Made by a program: the position numbers and the translations under genes. Of a DNA stretch of 64,000 nucleotides, positions 38,015-47,341 are shown in pieces. Below the pieces are notes generated by a model that worked only from the letters and a program-made list of their open reading frames with translations, was not told where the DNA came from and did no database searches. The first letter of the stretch is position 1. Each line of letters begins with the position of its first letter. The DNA is from Pseudomonadales bacterium. GTDB lineage: Bacteria; Pseudomonadota; Gammaproteobacteria; Pseudomonadales; Halieaceae. The stretch spans positions 110,855 through 174,854 of the forward strand of contig JACKNV010000006.1 of NCBI GenBank assembly GCA_024234735.1. The letters run 5' to 3'.

Positions 38015-40078
38015 TTACACGTCCGCGAATTGCTGGCGGGAGCCGGTCCAGCGCTGGATCAGCGGTGCGGCCAGCTCGGGATGCTCGCGGCGTATCTCGG
38101 TGGCGATCAGTGCCACCTGGTCCAGCAGGTGATTGTGGGCCGGCAGCTCGGCAATGCGAAACTCCATCAACCCGGTTTGCCGGGTGCCGAGCACCTCGCC
38201 GGGACCACGTAGTTCCAGGTCTTTTTCCGCAATGTAGAAACCGTCGTTGCTGTCCCGCAGGGCGGCCAGCCGCTCCCGACCATTGGCGGACAAAGGCCCC
38301 TGGTAGAGCAGCACGCAGTGGCTGGCAGCGCGGCCGCGGCCGACCCTGCCGCGCAACTGGTGTAGCTGGGCCAGGCCCAGGCGCTCCGGGTTCTCGATAA
38401 TCATCAGGCTGGCATTGGGGACGTCCACACCCACTTCGATCACGGTGGTGGCAACCAGCAGGGCGATATCGCCGGCCTTGAAGGCGGCCATCACCGCATC
38501 TTTCTCCGCCGGTTTCATGCGGCCGTGTATCAGTCCGGTGCGCAGCTGCGGCAGGGCCTGCTGCAGCTGCGCGGCGGTGGCCTCGGCGGCCTGGGCCTGC
38601 AACGTATCGCTCTCCTCGATCAGGGTGCATACCCAGTAAGCCTGCCGGCCCTCGGCACAGGCCGCCGCCACCCGCTCCAGAACCTGCTCCCGGCGAGCGC
38701 TGTCGATCAGTACCGTGGTTACCGGCTTGCGCCCCGGCGGCAGCTCGTCGATCACCGAGCAGTCCAGGTCGGCATAGGCCACCATGGACAGGGTGCGCGG
38801 AATGGGGGTGGCGGTCATGACCAGCTGGTGGGCCCTGCCCTGTTCGGGGCCGGCCTTGCCGGTCAGGGCGAGCCGCTGGTGAACCCCGAAGCGGTGCTGT
38901 TCGTCCACGACCACCAGTCCCAAACGCTGAAACACCACGTCCTCCTGGAACAGGGCGTGGGTACCGATGACCAGGCCGGCCTCGCCGCTGGCGATGCGCT
39001 GCAGCGCCGCCTCGCGCTTTTTCCCCTTGACCCGGCCGCTGAGCCACTCCATGGCGATCCCCAGGGGCGTGAACCAGTCCGCGAAACTCCTCCAGTGCTG
39101 TTCCGCCAGGATTTCGGTGGGGGCCATGATCGCCACCTGGCAATCATTGGCGAGGGCCTGCAGGGCAGCGCCGGCGGCGACCAGGGTCTTGCCGGACCCC
39201 ACGTCCCCCTGTACCAGGCGCAACATGGGGCGGGGCCGAGCCAGATCTGCGGCGATCTGTGCCAGCACCCGCGACTGGGCCGCGGTAGGTTCGAACGGCA
39301 GGGAAGCGAAGAAGCGCGCCTGCACGGTCTGGTCCGGGGCCAGCACCGGGGCGCCGGCCGCCTGCTGTCGCTGCCGCAACTGCTGCAGCGACAGGTTGTG
39401 CGCCACCAGCTCTTCCAGCGCCAGGCGCTGCTGGGCGGGGTGCTGGCCTTCCCGGAGCAGTTCCTGGGGCGCGTCGGGCGGCGGCGCGTGCAGGTACTGC
39501 AGGGCGCGTCCCAGGTCGTATGGATTGTGTCCGGCTGGCAGCAGATCCGCCGGCGGCCAGCGCTGCAGCCGGGCCAGCGCCTGGTTGCACAGATTGCGCC
39601 ATTGGTTCTGGCCAATCCCCGAAGTGGTGGGGTAGATGGGGGTGAGGGCTTCGGCTACCGGCGGCTCGCCTTCGCCCAGCGCCCGATACTCGGGGTGGAT
39701 CATCTCCGGACCGCTGCCGCCGCGGCGTACCTGGCCGAAACAGCGCAGCCGGGTGCCGGCGGCGAGACCGGTCTTCTGGGCGGCGGAAAAGTGAAAGAAA
39801 CGCAGGGTGAGCGTACCGCTGCCATCCTGAATACGCGCCACCAGGCTGCGCCGTCTGCCGAACACCACGTCGGCGGCGCGAATCTCGCCCTCGATCACCA
39901 CGTCCGCGCCTTCCCGCGCCGCCGCAATGGGCGTGATCCGGGTGCGATCCTGGTAGCGCAGGGGGAGATGGAACAGCAGGTCTTCCACCCGGTGCACACC
40001 GTATTCGGCGAGCCTGGCGGCCAGCCTGGGGCCTACCCCGCGCAATTCCCGCACGGATGTGGCGGCGATGTCTGCCAC
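38015..40078 (-). CDS. recG: ATP-dependent DNA helicase RecG
   Basis: This 687-residue branch-migration helicase remodels stalled forks and Holliday junctions. The N-terminal wedge/OB domain (about 60-150) is followed by helicase motif I VQGDVGSGKTL (about 289-299), motif II VVDEQHRFG, motif III VMTATPIPRTL, and RVGRGRAASHC at motif VI. It is close in length to E. coli RecG (693). The start is GTG 40078; it shares one base with the oxyR stop codon (TAGTG), so it is translationally coupled to oxyR. Confidence 0.97.
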   Translation of the reverse strand: MADIAATSVRELRGVGPRLAARLAEYGVHRVEDLLFHLPLRYQDRTRITPIAAAREGADVVIEGEIRAADVVFGRRRSLVARIQDGSGTLTLRFFHFSAAQKTGLAAGTRLRCFGQVRRGGSGPEMIHPEYRALGEGEPPVAEALTPIYPTTSGIGQNQWRNLCNQALARLQRWPPADLLPAGHNPYDLGRALQYLHAPPPDAPQELLREGQHPAQQRLALEELVAHNLSLQQLRQRQQAAGAPVLAPDQTVQARFFASLPFEPTAAQSRVLAQIAADLARPRPMLRLVQGDVGSGKTLVAAGAALQALANDCQVAIMAPTEILAEQHWRSFADWFTPLGIAMEWLSGRVKGKKREAALQRIASGEAGLVIGTHALFQEDVVFQRLGLVVVDEQHRFGVHQRLALTGKAGPEQGRAHQLVMTATPIPRTLSMVAYADLDCSVIDELPPGRKPVTTVLIDSARREQVLERVAAACAEGRQAYWVCTLIEESDTLQAQAAEATAAQLQQALPQLRTGLIHGRMKPAEKDAVMAAFKAGDIALLVATTVIEVGVDVPNASLMIIENPERLGLAQLHQLRGRVGRGRAASHCVLLYQGPLSANGRERLAALRDSNDGFYIAEKDLELRGPGEVLGTRQTGLMEFRIAELPAHNHLLDQVALIATEIRREHPELAAPLIQRWTGSRQQFADV

Positions 40079-40977
40079 TATTTCTGCAGGGCGTCGACGA
40101 GCATGTCGATGGCCTGATGCCGTGGGTAGCTGGCCCGCCAGGCCAGCGCGATGGTGCGCTGCGGAACCGGTTCGGCAAAAGGCTTCACCAGCAGGTGCAG
40201 GCCGCCGTACTGGGCTGTTTCGGCAGCCGATCGCGGCAGGATGGTAATACCCAGGCCGCTGGCCACCATATACTTGAGGGTTTCCAGCGAACTGCCCTCG
40301 AGGACAGTCAGGCCGCGGGCGTAGCTGTCGGTGATCGCCTGCTGCAGCCCGGGACAGACTTCCAGCACCTGGTCGCGAAAGCAGTGCCCCTCTCCCAGCA
40401 GCAAAACCCGGTGGTTTGCCAGTTCCGCCGGGTCTATCCGCTCCTCTGCGGCCAGGGCGTGATCCTCGGGCAACAGTACCACGAAAGGCTCGTCGTATAC
40501 CCGGCGGGTGACCACATCGGCCTCGGTAAAAGGCAGGGCGACAAAGATTGCGTCCAGCTGGCCGCTGCTGAGCTTGCCCCGCAGGTTGGCGGTGTAACTC
40601 TCGTCGATATACAGTGGCATTTGCGGTGCCAGTTGCTGCAGGCGGGTCACCAGCCGGGGAAACAGATAGGGTCCGACCGTGTAGATCGCCCCCACTGCCA
40701 GGACGCTTCCCAGGGGGTCTTTACCGGCCTCCGCCAGACTGACCAGGTTTTGGCTCTCCTGCAGCACGGTGCGCGCCTGGGCGATAATGCGCTCGCCTAC
40801 CGGCGTGGCGGATACCTTGTGGCGCGAGCGCTCGAACAGGACTACACCCAGCTCCTCTTCCAGTTTCTTGACGGCGATGCTGAGGGTGGGCTGGCTGACA
40901 TTGCACTGCTCGGCCGCCTTGCGGAAATGCCCGGTTTCGCGCAGGGCGACGATGTAACGCAATTCTGTCAGGGTCAT
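40078..40977 (-). CDS. oxyR: hydrogen peroxide-sensing transcriptional regulator OxyR
   Basis: This 299-residue LysR-type regulator has an N-terminal winged helix (ELRYIVALRETGHFRKAAEQCNVSQPTLSIAVKKLEEELG). The sensing cysteines fall at residues 199 and 208 (GHC-FRDQVLEV-C), the same numbering as E. coli OxyR, which supports redox-sensing OxyR rather than another LysR protein. It is expected to activate catalase, peroxidase and iron-control genes. It forms an operon with recG as in Pseudomonas aeruginosa and is divergent from an SDR gene across 54 bases. Confidence 0.95.
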   Translation of the reverse strand: MTLTELRYIVALRETGHFRKAAEQCNVSQPTLSIAVKKLEEELGVVLFERSRHKVSATPVGERIIAQARTVLQESQNLVSLAEAGKDPLGSVLAVGAIYTVGPYLFPRLVTRLQQLAPQMPLYIDESYTANLRGKLSSGQLDAIFVALPFTEADVVTRRVYDEPFVVLLPEDHALAAEERIDPAELANHRVLLLGEGHCFRDQVLEVCPGLQQAITDSYARGLTVLEGSSLETLKYMVASGLGITILPRSAAETAQYGGLHLLVKPFAEPVPQRTIALAWRASYPRHQAIDMLVDALQK

Positions 40978-41031
40978 GGTGAGCGATTCCGGGCCGGTCT
41001 GGGTATAGTGTAACCAGTGAGGGAAAGCATA

Positions 41032-41931
41032 ATGAAGCGCTATCGCGTTGTCCTGGTCGGCTGCGGTGATCTCGGCGCGCGCTGCGGCGGTATCCTGCTG
41101 GAGCGCGGCTGGGAGGTGGCGGGGGTGCGCCGCGATGCGTCGAGGCTGCCGCCCGGTTTTCGCGCAATTGCCGCCGACTATACTGTGCCCGGCAGTCTCG
41201 ATTTTCTCGCCGCGCTGCGACCGGATTACGTGGTTGCATTCTTTGCTCCCAGCGATCGCTCGGCCACCGGCTACCAGCGCGGCTTCACCCTGGCGGCGCG
41301 CCACCTGGTGGCGGGCCTGGGCGAGCACCGCCCGGCGGGAATGCTGATGGTTTCCAGCACCCGGGTGTTCGCCGAGCGCGCCGGTGGCTGGGTGGACGAG
41401 CACAGCCCGCTGGCGAATGACGACTCCCGGGCACTCGCCATCATCGCCGCCGAGCAGTTGCTGCAGGGATCGCCCCACCGGGCCTGCGTGGTGCGCTGCG
41501 CCGGCCTCTACGGCGCCCCCGGGGGGCGCCTGCTGGACAGGGTGAAGCGCGGGGACTGGGCGGGGCAGACGGTGCAGGGCTATGGCAACCGTATTCACCG
41601 CGAGGATTGCGCCGGGTTCCTGGCGCACCTGCTGACCAAGTGGGCGGCCGGGGCCGATCTGGCATCCGTGTACATCGCGGCCGACGACCTGCCGGCGCCC
41701 CAGCTCGAGGTGGCGCGCTGGCTGGCGGCGCAACTGCATGTGCCGGGCCCGCCCGGGCCCCCGCCCGGGCTGGAACAGCCCCGGCAGACAGGGCACAAGC
41801 GCTGTAGTAACCGCTTACTTCATGAGAGTGGCTACCGCCTGCTGTATCCCGATTATCGCAGTGGCTACGCGGCGGTACTCGTCGCCGGGCAGGGCCGCGA
41901 CAGCGATGCAATCAGTGTCACCAGGCCCTAG
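41032..41931 (+). CDS. SDR-family NAD(P)-dependent epimerase/dehydratase-like protein
   Basis: This 299-residue extended-SDR protein resembles YeeZ-type proteins. The Rossmann motif VVLVGCGDLGARCGGILLERG is at about 6-26, and SSTRVF is a strand-4 region. There is no recognisable YxxxK catalytic pair in the usual place, so the catalytic status is uncertain. The C-terminus has a Pro/Gly-rich insertion (LHVPGPPGPPPG). ATG 41032 is preferred because AGGGA lies about 8 bases upstream. Its stop codon is shared with that of convergent ridA (CTAG). Confidence 0.78.
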   Translation: MKRYRVVLVGCGDLGARCGGILLERGWEVAGVRRDASRLPPGFRAIAADYTVPGSLDFLAALRPDYVVAFFAPSDRSATGYQRGFTLAARHLVAGLGEHRPAGMLMVSSTRVFAERAGGWVDEHSPLANDDSRALAIIAAEQLLQGSPHRACVVRCAGLYGAPGGRLLDRVKRGDWAGQTVQGYGNRIHREDCAGFLAHLLTKWAAGADLASVYIAADDLPAPQLEVARWLAAQLHVPGPPGPPPGLEQPRQTGHKRCSNRLLHESGYRLLYPDYRSGYAAVLVAGQGRDSDAISVTRP

Positions 41932-42311
41932 ATAACCAGGATAGCTTCCACTTCGATATCGACATTTTTCGGCAGTGCCGCCACCTGCACGCAGGCGCGG
42001 GCCGGAAAGGGCTCGTTGAGGAACTCGGCCATCACCTCGTTGACCGCGCCGAAGTGCCCCAGGTCGGTAAGCGAGATGTTGATTTTCACCGCCTGGTCGA
42101 GGCTGCCTCCCGCCGCCATGGCCACCGCCGCGAGGTTGGAAAAGACCTGGGTGGCCTGGGCTGTGATGTCCCCGGTAACCAGCTCCATGGTGCCGGGCAC
42201 CAGCGGAATCTGGCCGGAGAGCCAGACCGTATCGCCCACCTTGATAGCCTGGGAGTAGGGGCCGATGGCCTCGGGTGCGTCCGGTGTGGATATAACGGCT
42301 CGATTGCTCAC
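41928..42311 (-). CDS. ridA: enamine/imine deaminase RidA (YjgF family)
   Basis: This 127-residue trimeric enzyme hydrolyses reactive 2-aminoacrylate and other enamines. TPDAPEAIGPYSQAIKVGDTVWLSGQIPL is the family N-terminus, and the catalytic Arg sits in FPARACVQVAALP (about 102-114), with IEVEAILVI at the C-terminus. It lies downstream of spoT, a common linkage. Its TAG stop overlaps the stop of the convergent SDR gene in the palindrome CTAG. Confidence 0.96.
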   Translation of the reverse strand: MSNRAVISTPDAPEAIGPYSQAIKVGDTVWLSGQIPLVPGTMELVTGDITAQATQVFSNLAAVAMAAGGSLDQAVKINISLTDLGHFGAVNEVMAEFLNEPFPARACVQVAALPKNVDIEVEAILVI

Positions 42312-42348
42312 GGGTGGTCTCCTGCTGGTTGCAAAGGGCTGGCAGTGG

Positions 42349-44463
42349 TCAGTTCTTGATGCGGGTAACCTTGCGCACCGAACTGATGGCGCGCAGGCGC
42401 TTCATGATGTTGGCCAGGTGAACTCGGTTGTGGGCCATGAGCTCCAGGTCGACATAGGTGAACTGGTAGTCTTTGTCGTCGGTGGATATTTTTTCGATGT
42501 TCACCCCCATGCTGTTGATGCGGGTGGCTATGACGGCGATCACGCCGCGGCGGTTTTCCACCTCGATACGCAGCTCCACGGCGTACTCCCCTACCACCTC
42601 GTCGTCCCAGCGCAGGGCGACCAGGCGTTCGCTCTTCTCGCGCATGTCAGCGAGATTCTTGCAGCGCTCGCGGTGTACGACCACGCCTTTTTCCGAGCTC
42701 AGGTAGCCCTCGATGGGGTCGCCGGGAATGGGGTGGCAGCACCTGGCATAGCTGACCATGAAACCCTCGGTGCCGCGGATGGCCACCGGGGACGCCTGGT
42801 CGTTGGTTTGCGCCGGGTCGCTGTCCAGTTCACCGAGCAGCTGCTGGGCAGTAATTGCGGGCAGGCGGTTGCCACGGGCGATCTGGTCCAGCAGGTCGTC
42901 CAGCTCGTCATAGTGATGGCGCTGCAGGTAATCGGCCAGGCGCTGTTCAGCGACCTTGTCCAGGCCGCTATCGAACACGCCCAGGGCGCGCTCCAGCAGG
43001 CGCCGCCCGAGGGCCACGGAATCCTCCCGGGTCTGGTGCTTGAGGAAGTGGCGGATATTGGTGCGCGCCTTGGCGGTAACCGCGTAGTTGAACCAAGAGG
43101 GGTTGGGACTGGCGCCGGGCGCGGTGATGATTTCCACGGTTTCACCGCTCTGCAGCGGCTCCGACAGGGGCGCCAGGCGGCGATTGATGCGACAGGCGAC
43201 ACAACTGTTGCCCACGTCGGTGTGCACCGCATAGGCAAAATCCACGGCAGTGGCGCCCCGGGGCAGCTCGAGAATCCTGCCCTTTGGCGTGAAGACGTAG
43301 ATTTCATCCGGGAACAGGTCGATCTTGACGTGCTCGATGAACTCCAGCGAGTTGCCGGCGCGCTGCTGCATCTCCAGCAGACCCTGCACCCATTGCCGGG
43401 CGCGCGCGTGGCTGCCGTTGGCGGACTGGCCGTCACTCTTGTACAGCCAGTGCGCGGCGATGCCGTTGTTGGCCATGGCCTCCATTTCCCGGGTGCGGAT
43501 CTGGATCTCGATGGGTACCCCGTGCATGCCCATCAGCACCGTGTGCAGGGACTGGTAGCCATTGGCCTTGGGAATGGCGATGTAGTCCTTGAATTCACCG
43601 GGTACCGGCTTGTAGAGGCTGTGAATGCAGCCCAGCACGCGATAGCAGGTGTCCACTGAATCGACGATGATGCGAAAGGCGTAGATGTCCATGATCTCGG
43701 AGAACGACTTGCGCTTGGACTTCATCTTCTTGTAGATGCTGTACAGGTGTTTTTCCCTGCCCACCACCTCCACTTCATGGCCTTCCTGTTCCAGGGTGGA
43801 CTCGATCTGGTTGCGAATCTTGTCCACCAGCTCCTTGCGGTGGCCCCGGGCATTGCGCAATGCCGCGTCGATGCGCCGGGCGCGCATGGGGTAGAGGGCG
43901 TTGAACCCCAGGTCCTCGAACTCCATGCGCACGCTGTTCATTCCCAGGCGCATGGCGATGGGGGCATAGATATCCAGTGTTTCCCGGGCGATGCGCCTGG
44001 CCTTGGCCGATTGCAGGACACCCAGGGTGCGCATATTGTGGAGCCGGTCGGCGAGTTTCACTAGAATCACCCGGATATCCCGGGCCATGGCCAGCGCCAT
44101 TTTCTGGAAGTTCTCCGCCTGCTTTTCTTCCAGCGTCTCGAACTCCATCTGGGTCAGTTTGCTGACCCCGTCCACCAGTTCCGCCACGGTCGGCCCGAAC
44201 TGCTTGCCGATGGCGCTCTTGGGAATGCCGGTATCCTCGATGACGTCGTGCAACATGGCGGCCATCAGTGACTGGTGGTCCATGTGCATGTCGGCGAGAA
44301 TGCCGGCGACGGCCAGGGGGTGGGTCACATAGTCTTCACCGCTGCGACGAACCTGGCCGAAGTGGGCCTGCTCGGCGAAGAAGTAGGCCCGCTTTACGTG
44401 GTTGGTCTGCTCGGGATTGAGGTAACTGCGGAGTGTGGAGTCGAGGGCGTTGAGGGTTTGCAT
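42349..44463 (-). CDS. spoT: bifunctional (p)ppGpp synthetase/hydrolase SpoT
   Basis: This 704-residue RSH protein (E. coli SpoT 702) controls the stringent response. The HD hydrolase domain comes first (HPLAVAGIL, then MAAMLHDVIEDT with the HD pair). A synthetase domain follows (SEIMDIYAFRIIVD, KPVPGEFKDYIAIPKANGYQSLHT, EIQIRTREME), then TGS (DEIYVFTPKGRILELPRGATAVDFAYAVHTD) and C-terminal ACT domain (VIAVIATRINSMGVNIEKI). It lies 39 bases downstream of rpoZ, the conserved gmk-rpoZ-spoT order. Confidence 0.97.
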   Translation of the reverse strand: MQTLNALDSTLRSYLNPEQTNHVKRAYFFAEQAHFGQVRRSGEDYVTHPLAVAGILADMHMDHQSLMAAMLHDVIEDTGIPKSAIGKQFGPTVAELVDGVSKLTQMEFETLEEKQAENFQKMALAMARDIRVILVKLADRLHNMRTLGVLQSAKARRIARETLDIYAPIAMRLGMNSVRMEFEDLGFNALYPMRARRIDAALRNARGHRKELVDKIRNQIESTLEQEGHEVEVVGREKHLYSIYKKMKSKRKSFSEIMDIYAFRIIVDSVDTCYRVLGCIHSLYKPVPGEFKDYIAIPKANGYQSLHTVLMGMHGVPIEIQIRTREMEAMANNGIAAHWLYKSDGQSANGSHARARQWVQGLLEMQQRAGNSLEFIEHVKIDLFPDEIYVFTPKGRILELPRGATAVDFAYAVHTDVGNSCVACRINRRLAPLSEPLQSGETVEIITAPGASPNPSWFNYAVTAKARTNIRHFLKHQTREDSVALGRRLLERALGVFDSGLDKVAEQRLADYLQRHHYDELDDLLDQIARGNRLPAITAQQLLGELDSDPAQTNDQASPVAIRGTEGFMVSYARCCHPIPGDPIEGYLSSEKGVVVHRERCKNLADMREKSERLVALRWDDEVVGEYAVELRIEVENRRGVIAVIATRINSMGVNIEKISTDDKDYQFTYVDLELMAHNRVHLANIMKRLRAISSVRKVTRIKN

Positions 44464-44502
44464 GGTGTCGGTGTACGGCCCTCCGGGATCAACCGCGGCG
44501 TG

Positions 44503-44763
44503 TTACAGGGCCTCGCTGGCCTCCATCACCTCTGCCAGTTCCTGCTCGGCGTCCAGCTCGTCCTCGCGGCTGAGGATGTCGGGGGTGATGTGGCCCTCCG
44601 CGATTTCCCGCAGGGCGATAACCGTGGGCTTGTCGGATTCCTCCTGTACCAGCGGCTCCTTGCCGCCGGTTGCCATCTGCCGGGCGCGTTTGCTGGCTAC
44701 CATCACCAGCTCAAAGCGGTTGGCGACATTTTCCAGACAATCTTCAACGGTGACTCGTGCCAT
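44503..44763 (-). CDS. rpoZ: RNA polymerase subunit omega
   Basis: This 86-residue protein starts MARVTVEDCLENVANRFELVMVASKRARQ, the omega signature that clamps the beta' C-terminus. The C-terminal part is acidic. Omega is also a ppGpp-binding contact, fitting its place immediately before spoT. Confidence 0.96.
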   Translation of the reverse strand: MARVTVEDCLENVANRFELVMVASKRARQMATGGKEPLVQEESDKPTVIALREIAEGHITPDILSREDELDAEQELAEVMEASEAL

Positions 44764-44922
44764 TGCTGTTTACTTCCCATGATGTGCATACCCGCCACCG
44801 GGGCGACAGGCCCTTGCCGGTACGGGTTAGGTTAAAAAATGGAAGCCCGCTATCCGCGCCGCTGGTGGCGCCCCGGCTCCCCTGCCGGTCATCCCTGGTT
44901 GTGAACACCGGCGGAACCGGGA

Positions 44923-44928
44923 ATTATA
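44923..44928 (-). promoter_or_regulatory. possible -10 element for rpoZ-spoT
   Basis: A perfect TATAAT reads on the minus strand at 44928-44923, about 160 bases before the rpoZ start. No good -35 hexamer is visible 16-18 bases upstream, so this is only a weak promoter call within the 199-bp rpoZ/gmk gap, which holds no gene. Confidence 0.35.
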
Positions 44929-44962
44929 CCCCGATTACCAGGGTGCCAGTCCAGCGCCAATA

Positions 44963-45580
44963 TTACCGCAACAACTCTGCCAGCAGCGGAGCCAGCACCT
45001 GCTGCTGGCGCGCCACGCGCAGTCGCTGGCAGCGGACAATAGCCTGCAGTTCCGCCAGCGCCTGGTCGAAGTCGTTGTTCACCACCAGGAAGTCGCTCTC
45101 GATGTAGTGCGACATCTCCTCCACGGCCTCGGCGGTGCGCGCGGCGATCGTGTCGCCGTCGTCCTGGCCCCGGGCGGTGAGGCGCTGGATGAGGGTTTCG
45201 CGGGACGGAGGCAGGATGAAGATAGCCTGGGTTCCGCCCAGCAGGTGCTTCACCTGGCGGGCACCCTGCCAGTCTATTTCCAGGATGACATCGATACCCG
45301 CGGCCAGTTGCTGCTGCACCCAGACCTGGGAGGTGCCGTAGAGGTTGCCGAACACCTGGGCGTGTTCCAGGAACTCGGTGCGTTCCAGCATGGCCATGAA
45401 AGTGGGCTGGTCCACGAAATGATAGTTGATGCCGTCCGTTTCCCCCGGGCGTCTGGGCCGGGTAGTGTGCGACACGGAGACCCGCAGGTTCTCGGTGCGC
45501 TCGATCAGGGCGTTGACCAGGCTGGTCTTGCCAGCTCCCGAGGGGGCGGAGACGGTATAGAGGGTGCCGGTATTAGTCAT
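44963..45580 (-). CDS. gmk: guanylate kinase
   Basis: This 205-residue enzyme converts GMP to GDP with ATP. It has the P-loop SAPSGAGKTSLVNALI (about 9-24), the GMP-binding SHTTRPRRPGETDGINYHF (about 37-55), and EIDWQGARQV. It is close in length to E. coli Gmk (207). It precedes rpoZ-spoT on the same strand. Confidence 0.97.
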   Translation of the reverse strand: MTNTGTLYTVSAPSGAGKTSLVNALIERTENLRVSVSHTTRPRRPGETDGINYHFVDQPTFMAMLERTEFLEHAQVFGNLYGTSQVWVQQQLAAGIDVILEIDWQGARQVKHLLGGTQAIFILPPSRETLIQRLTARGQDDGDTIAARTAEAVEEMSHYIESDFLVVNNDFDQALAELQAIVRCQRLRVARQQQVLAPLLAELLR

Positions 45581-45603
45581 GTCGGTCCTGTCGGATGCGT
45601 CCC

Positions 45604-46470
45604 TTACTCGATGTTCTGGATCTGTTCGCGCATCTGCTCTATCAGCACTTTCAGGCTGACGGCGTGCTGCGTGGTCGCGCTGGCGATGGATTTGGAGGAA
45701 AGGGTATTGGCTTCCCGGTTGAGTTCCTGCATCAGGAAATCCAGGCGCCGCCCGCAGGGGCCACCCTTTTCCAGGGTGTGGCGCACTTCCTCGACGTGGG
45801 CTTCCAGGCGGTCGAGTTCCTCGTCCACGTCCGCTTTCTGCGCCAGGTGTACCAGTTCCTGTTCCAGCCGGTTGCTGTCGATCTCGACGCTGAGTTCCTC
45901 GATACGGGCAACGATCCGGTCGTGCTGGTGCTGCAGCAGCGCCGGCAACAGCGTGCGGATATCCGCCACGGCCGCTTCGACCTGCCGCAGTCGGTCCAGT
46001 ACCAGGGCGGCCAGTTTCTGCCCCTCCCGTCGCCGGGTCTCGGTGAGGCCCGCCAGGGTTTTGGCAAACAGGGCGGTGGCGGCCCTGTGCAATGCTTCCT
46101 CCGAGCCCTGGCAGGCACTGCAGACACCTGGAAACTGGAGTATTTCGAGGGCATTGGGGGCGCTTGCCGTGGGCATTCTATCGGTGACGATACGGGTGGC
46201 CGCCAGCAATTTGTCCAAATGCCCGATGCTGACTTCCAGGTCGATGTCGGTGGCGGTATGGCTCTGCAGCCGTATCAGGCAGTCCAGCTTGCCCCGGGCC
46301 AGGGCTTTGCCGGCCTGCTCCCGCAGCGCCGGTTCCAGCGCGCGCAGCGGGTCCGGCAGCTTGAAACTGCAATCCAGGTAGCGGTGATTGACGGAGCGCA
46401 GCTCCACGGTCAGCACGCCTTCGTCGCTGGTGTCGCTCTCCCGCGCGAAGGCGGTCATGCTGTGAATCAT
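45604..46470 (-). CDS. yicC: YicC-family endoribonuclease
   Basis: This 288-residue protein (E. coli YicC 287) begins MIHSMTAFAR, has ELRSVNHRYLD and ends in the DUF1732 region (GRRLDFLMQELNREANTLSSKS). Members are ribonucleases affecting small-RNA and mRNA decay. ATG 46470 gives the family start; the longer open frame upstream overlaps the rph promoter region. It is divergent from rph and 23 bases upstream of gmk, as in Pseudomonas and E. coli neighbourhoods. Confidence 0.94.
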   Translation of the reverse strand: MIHSMTAFARESDTSDEGVLTVELRSVNHRYLDCSFKLPDPLRALEPALREQAGKALARGKLDCLIRLQSHTATDIDLEVSIGHLDKLLAATRIVTDRMPTASAPNALEILQFPGVCSACQGSEEALHRAATALFAKTLAGLTETRRREGQKLAALVLDRLRQVEAAVADIRTLLPALLQHQHDRIVARIEELSVEIDSNRLEQELVHLAQKADVDEELDRLEAHVEEVRHTLEKGGPCGRRLDFLMQELNREANTLSSKSIASATTQHAVSLKVLIEQMREQIQNIE

Positions 46471-46537
46471 GTGGTTTCGCAGGTGATTGCCCGGGGCGTT
46501 GAGTGTAGCAGCTTGTCCGCAGGGCTTACAGGGCGTT

Positions 46538-46559
46538 GGGGGCGGCCATAGCTGCCCCC
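46538..46559. repeat. hairpin in the yicC/rph divergent gap
   Basis: GGGGGCGGC (46538-46546) and GCTGCCCCC (46551-46559) pair at 8 of 9 positions around a 4-base loop. It lies between the divergent yicC and rph start codons (140-bp gap), upstream of a TATACT hexamer at about 46576-46581 that may be the rph -10. It may be a regulator-binding dyad or simply a GC-rich palindrome. Confidence 0.35.
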
Positions 46560-46609
46560 GTCGCGCCGCCTCGCGTATACTGCGCGCACAGTTGAGTGGA
46601 GTAAGCGAT

Positions 46610-47329
46610 ATGCAAAGACCAAGTGGACGCGCTCCCGCGCAATTGCGGGATATCGTCATCGACCGTCATTTCACCCGACACGCGGAGGGGTCGGTGCTGG
46701 TTGCCTTCGGCGATACCCGGGTCATCTGTACCGCTTCGGTGGAGCAGGGTGTGCCGCGTTTCATGCGGGGCCAGGGTCGGGGCTGGGTCACGGCGGAGTA
46801 CGGCATGTTGCCGCGCTCCACCGGCACGCGCATGGCGCGGGAGGCGGCCCGGGGCAAGCAGGGCGGGCGCACGGTGGAAATCCAGCGACTCATCGGTCGT
46901 TCCCTGCGCGCCGCGGTGGACCTGGCGCAACTGGGCGAGCACACCATTACCATCGATTGTGACGTCATCCAGGCGGATGGCGGCACCCGCACCGCGGCGA
47001 TTACCGGCGCCTGCGTCGCCCTGGTGGACGCCATTCGTTTCCTGCAGCGGCAGAAACTGATTACCGGCGATCCCCTGCTGCAGCTGGTGGCCTCGGTATC
47101 GGTGGGTATATACCAGGGGGTGCCGGTGCTGGACCTCGATTACCCGGAGGACTCCGGCGCCGATACGGACATGAACGTGATCATGGGCGAGTCCGGGGGA
47201 TTCATCGAGGTGCAGGGCACTGCCGAGGGCGCGCCCTTCGCCCGACCAGAGCTGGATGCCATGCTGGACCTGGCCGCCGAGGGCATCGGTCAACTGATTG
47301 CCAGCCAGAAAGCGGCGCTGGCGGCCTGA
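46610..47329 (+). CDS. rph: ribonuclease PH
   Basis: This 239-residue phosphorolytic 3'-5' exoribonuclease trims tRNA 3' ends (hexamer). It starts with MQRPSGRAPAQLRDI, followed by GSVLVAFGDTRVICTASVE, GWVTAEYGMLPRST, the RSLRAAVD basic patch and the phosphate-site region IDCDVIQADGGTRTA. It is full length (E. coli 238). ATG 46610 is chosen for the family N-terminus. It converges on crc. Confidence 0.97.
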   Translation: MQRPSGRAPAQLRDIVIDRHFTRHAEGSVLVAFGDTRVICTASVEQGVPRFMRGQGRGWVTAEYGMLPRSTGTRMAREAARGKQGGRTVEIQRLIGRSLRAAVDLAQLGEHTITIDCDVIQADGGTRTAAITGACVALVDAIRFLQRQKLITGDPLLQLVASVSVGIYQGVPVLDLDYPEDSGADTDMNVIMGESGGFIEVQGTAEGAPFARPELDAMLDLAAEGIGQLIASQKAALAA

Positions 47330-47341
47330 GCCGCCCCGCCG

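Noticed and set aside
36525..39143. 872-codon minus-strand open frame spanning the rubredoxin fusion and recG
   Set aside because: It is antisense to one conserved gene and a shifted frame of another; composition (Gly/Arg/Pro/His-rich) is non-protein-like.
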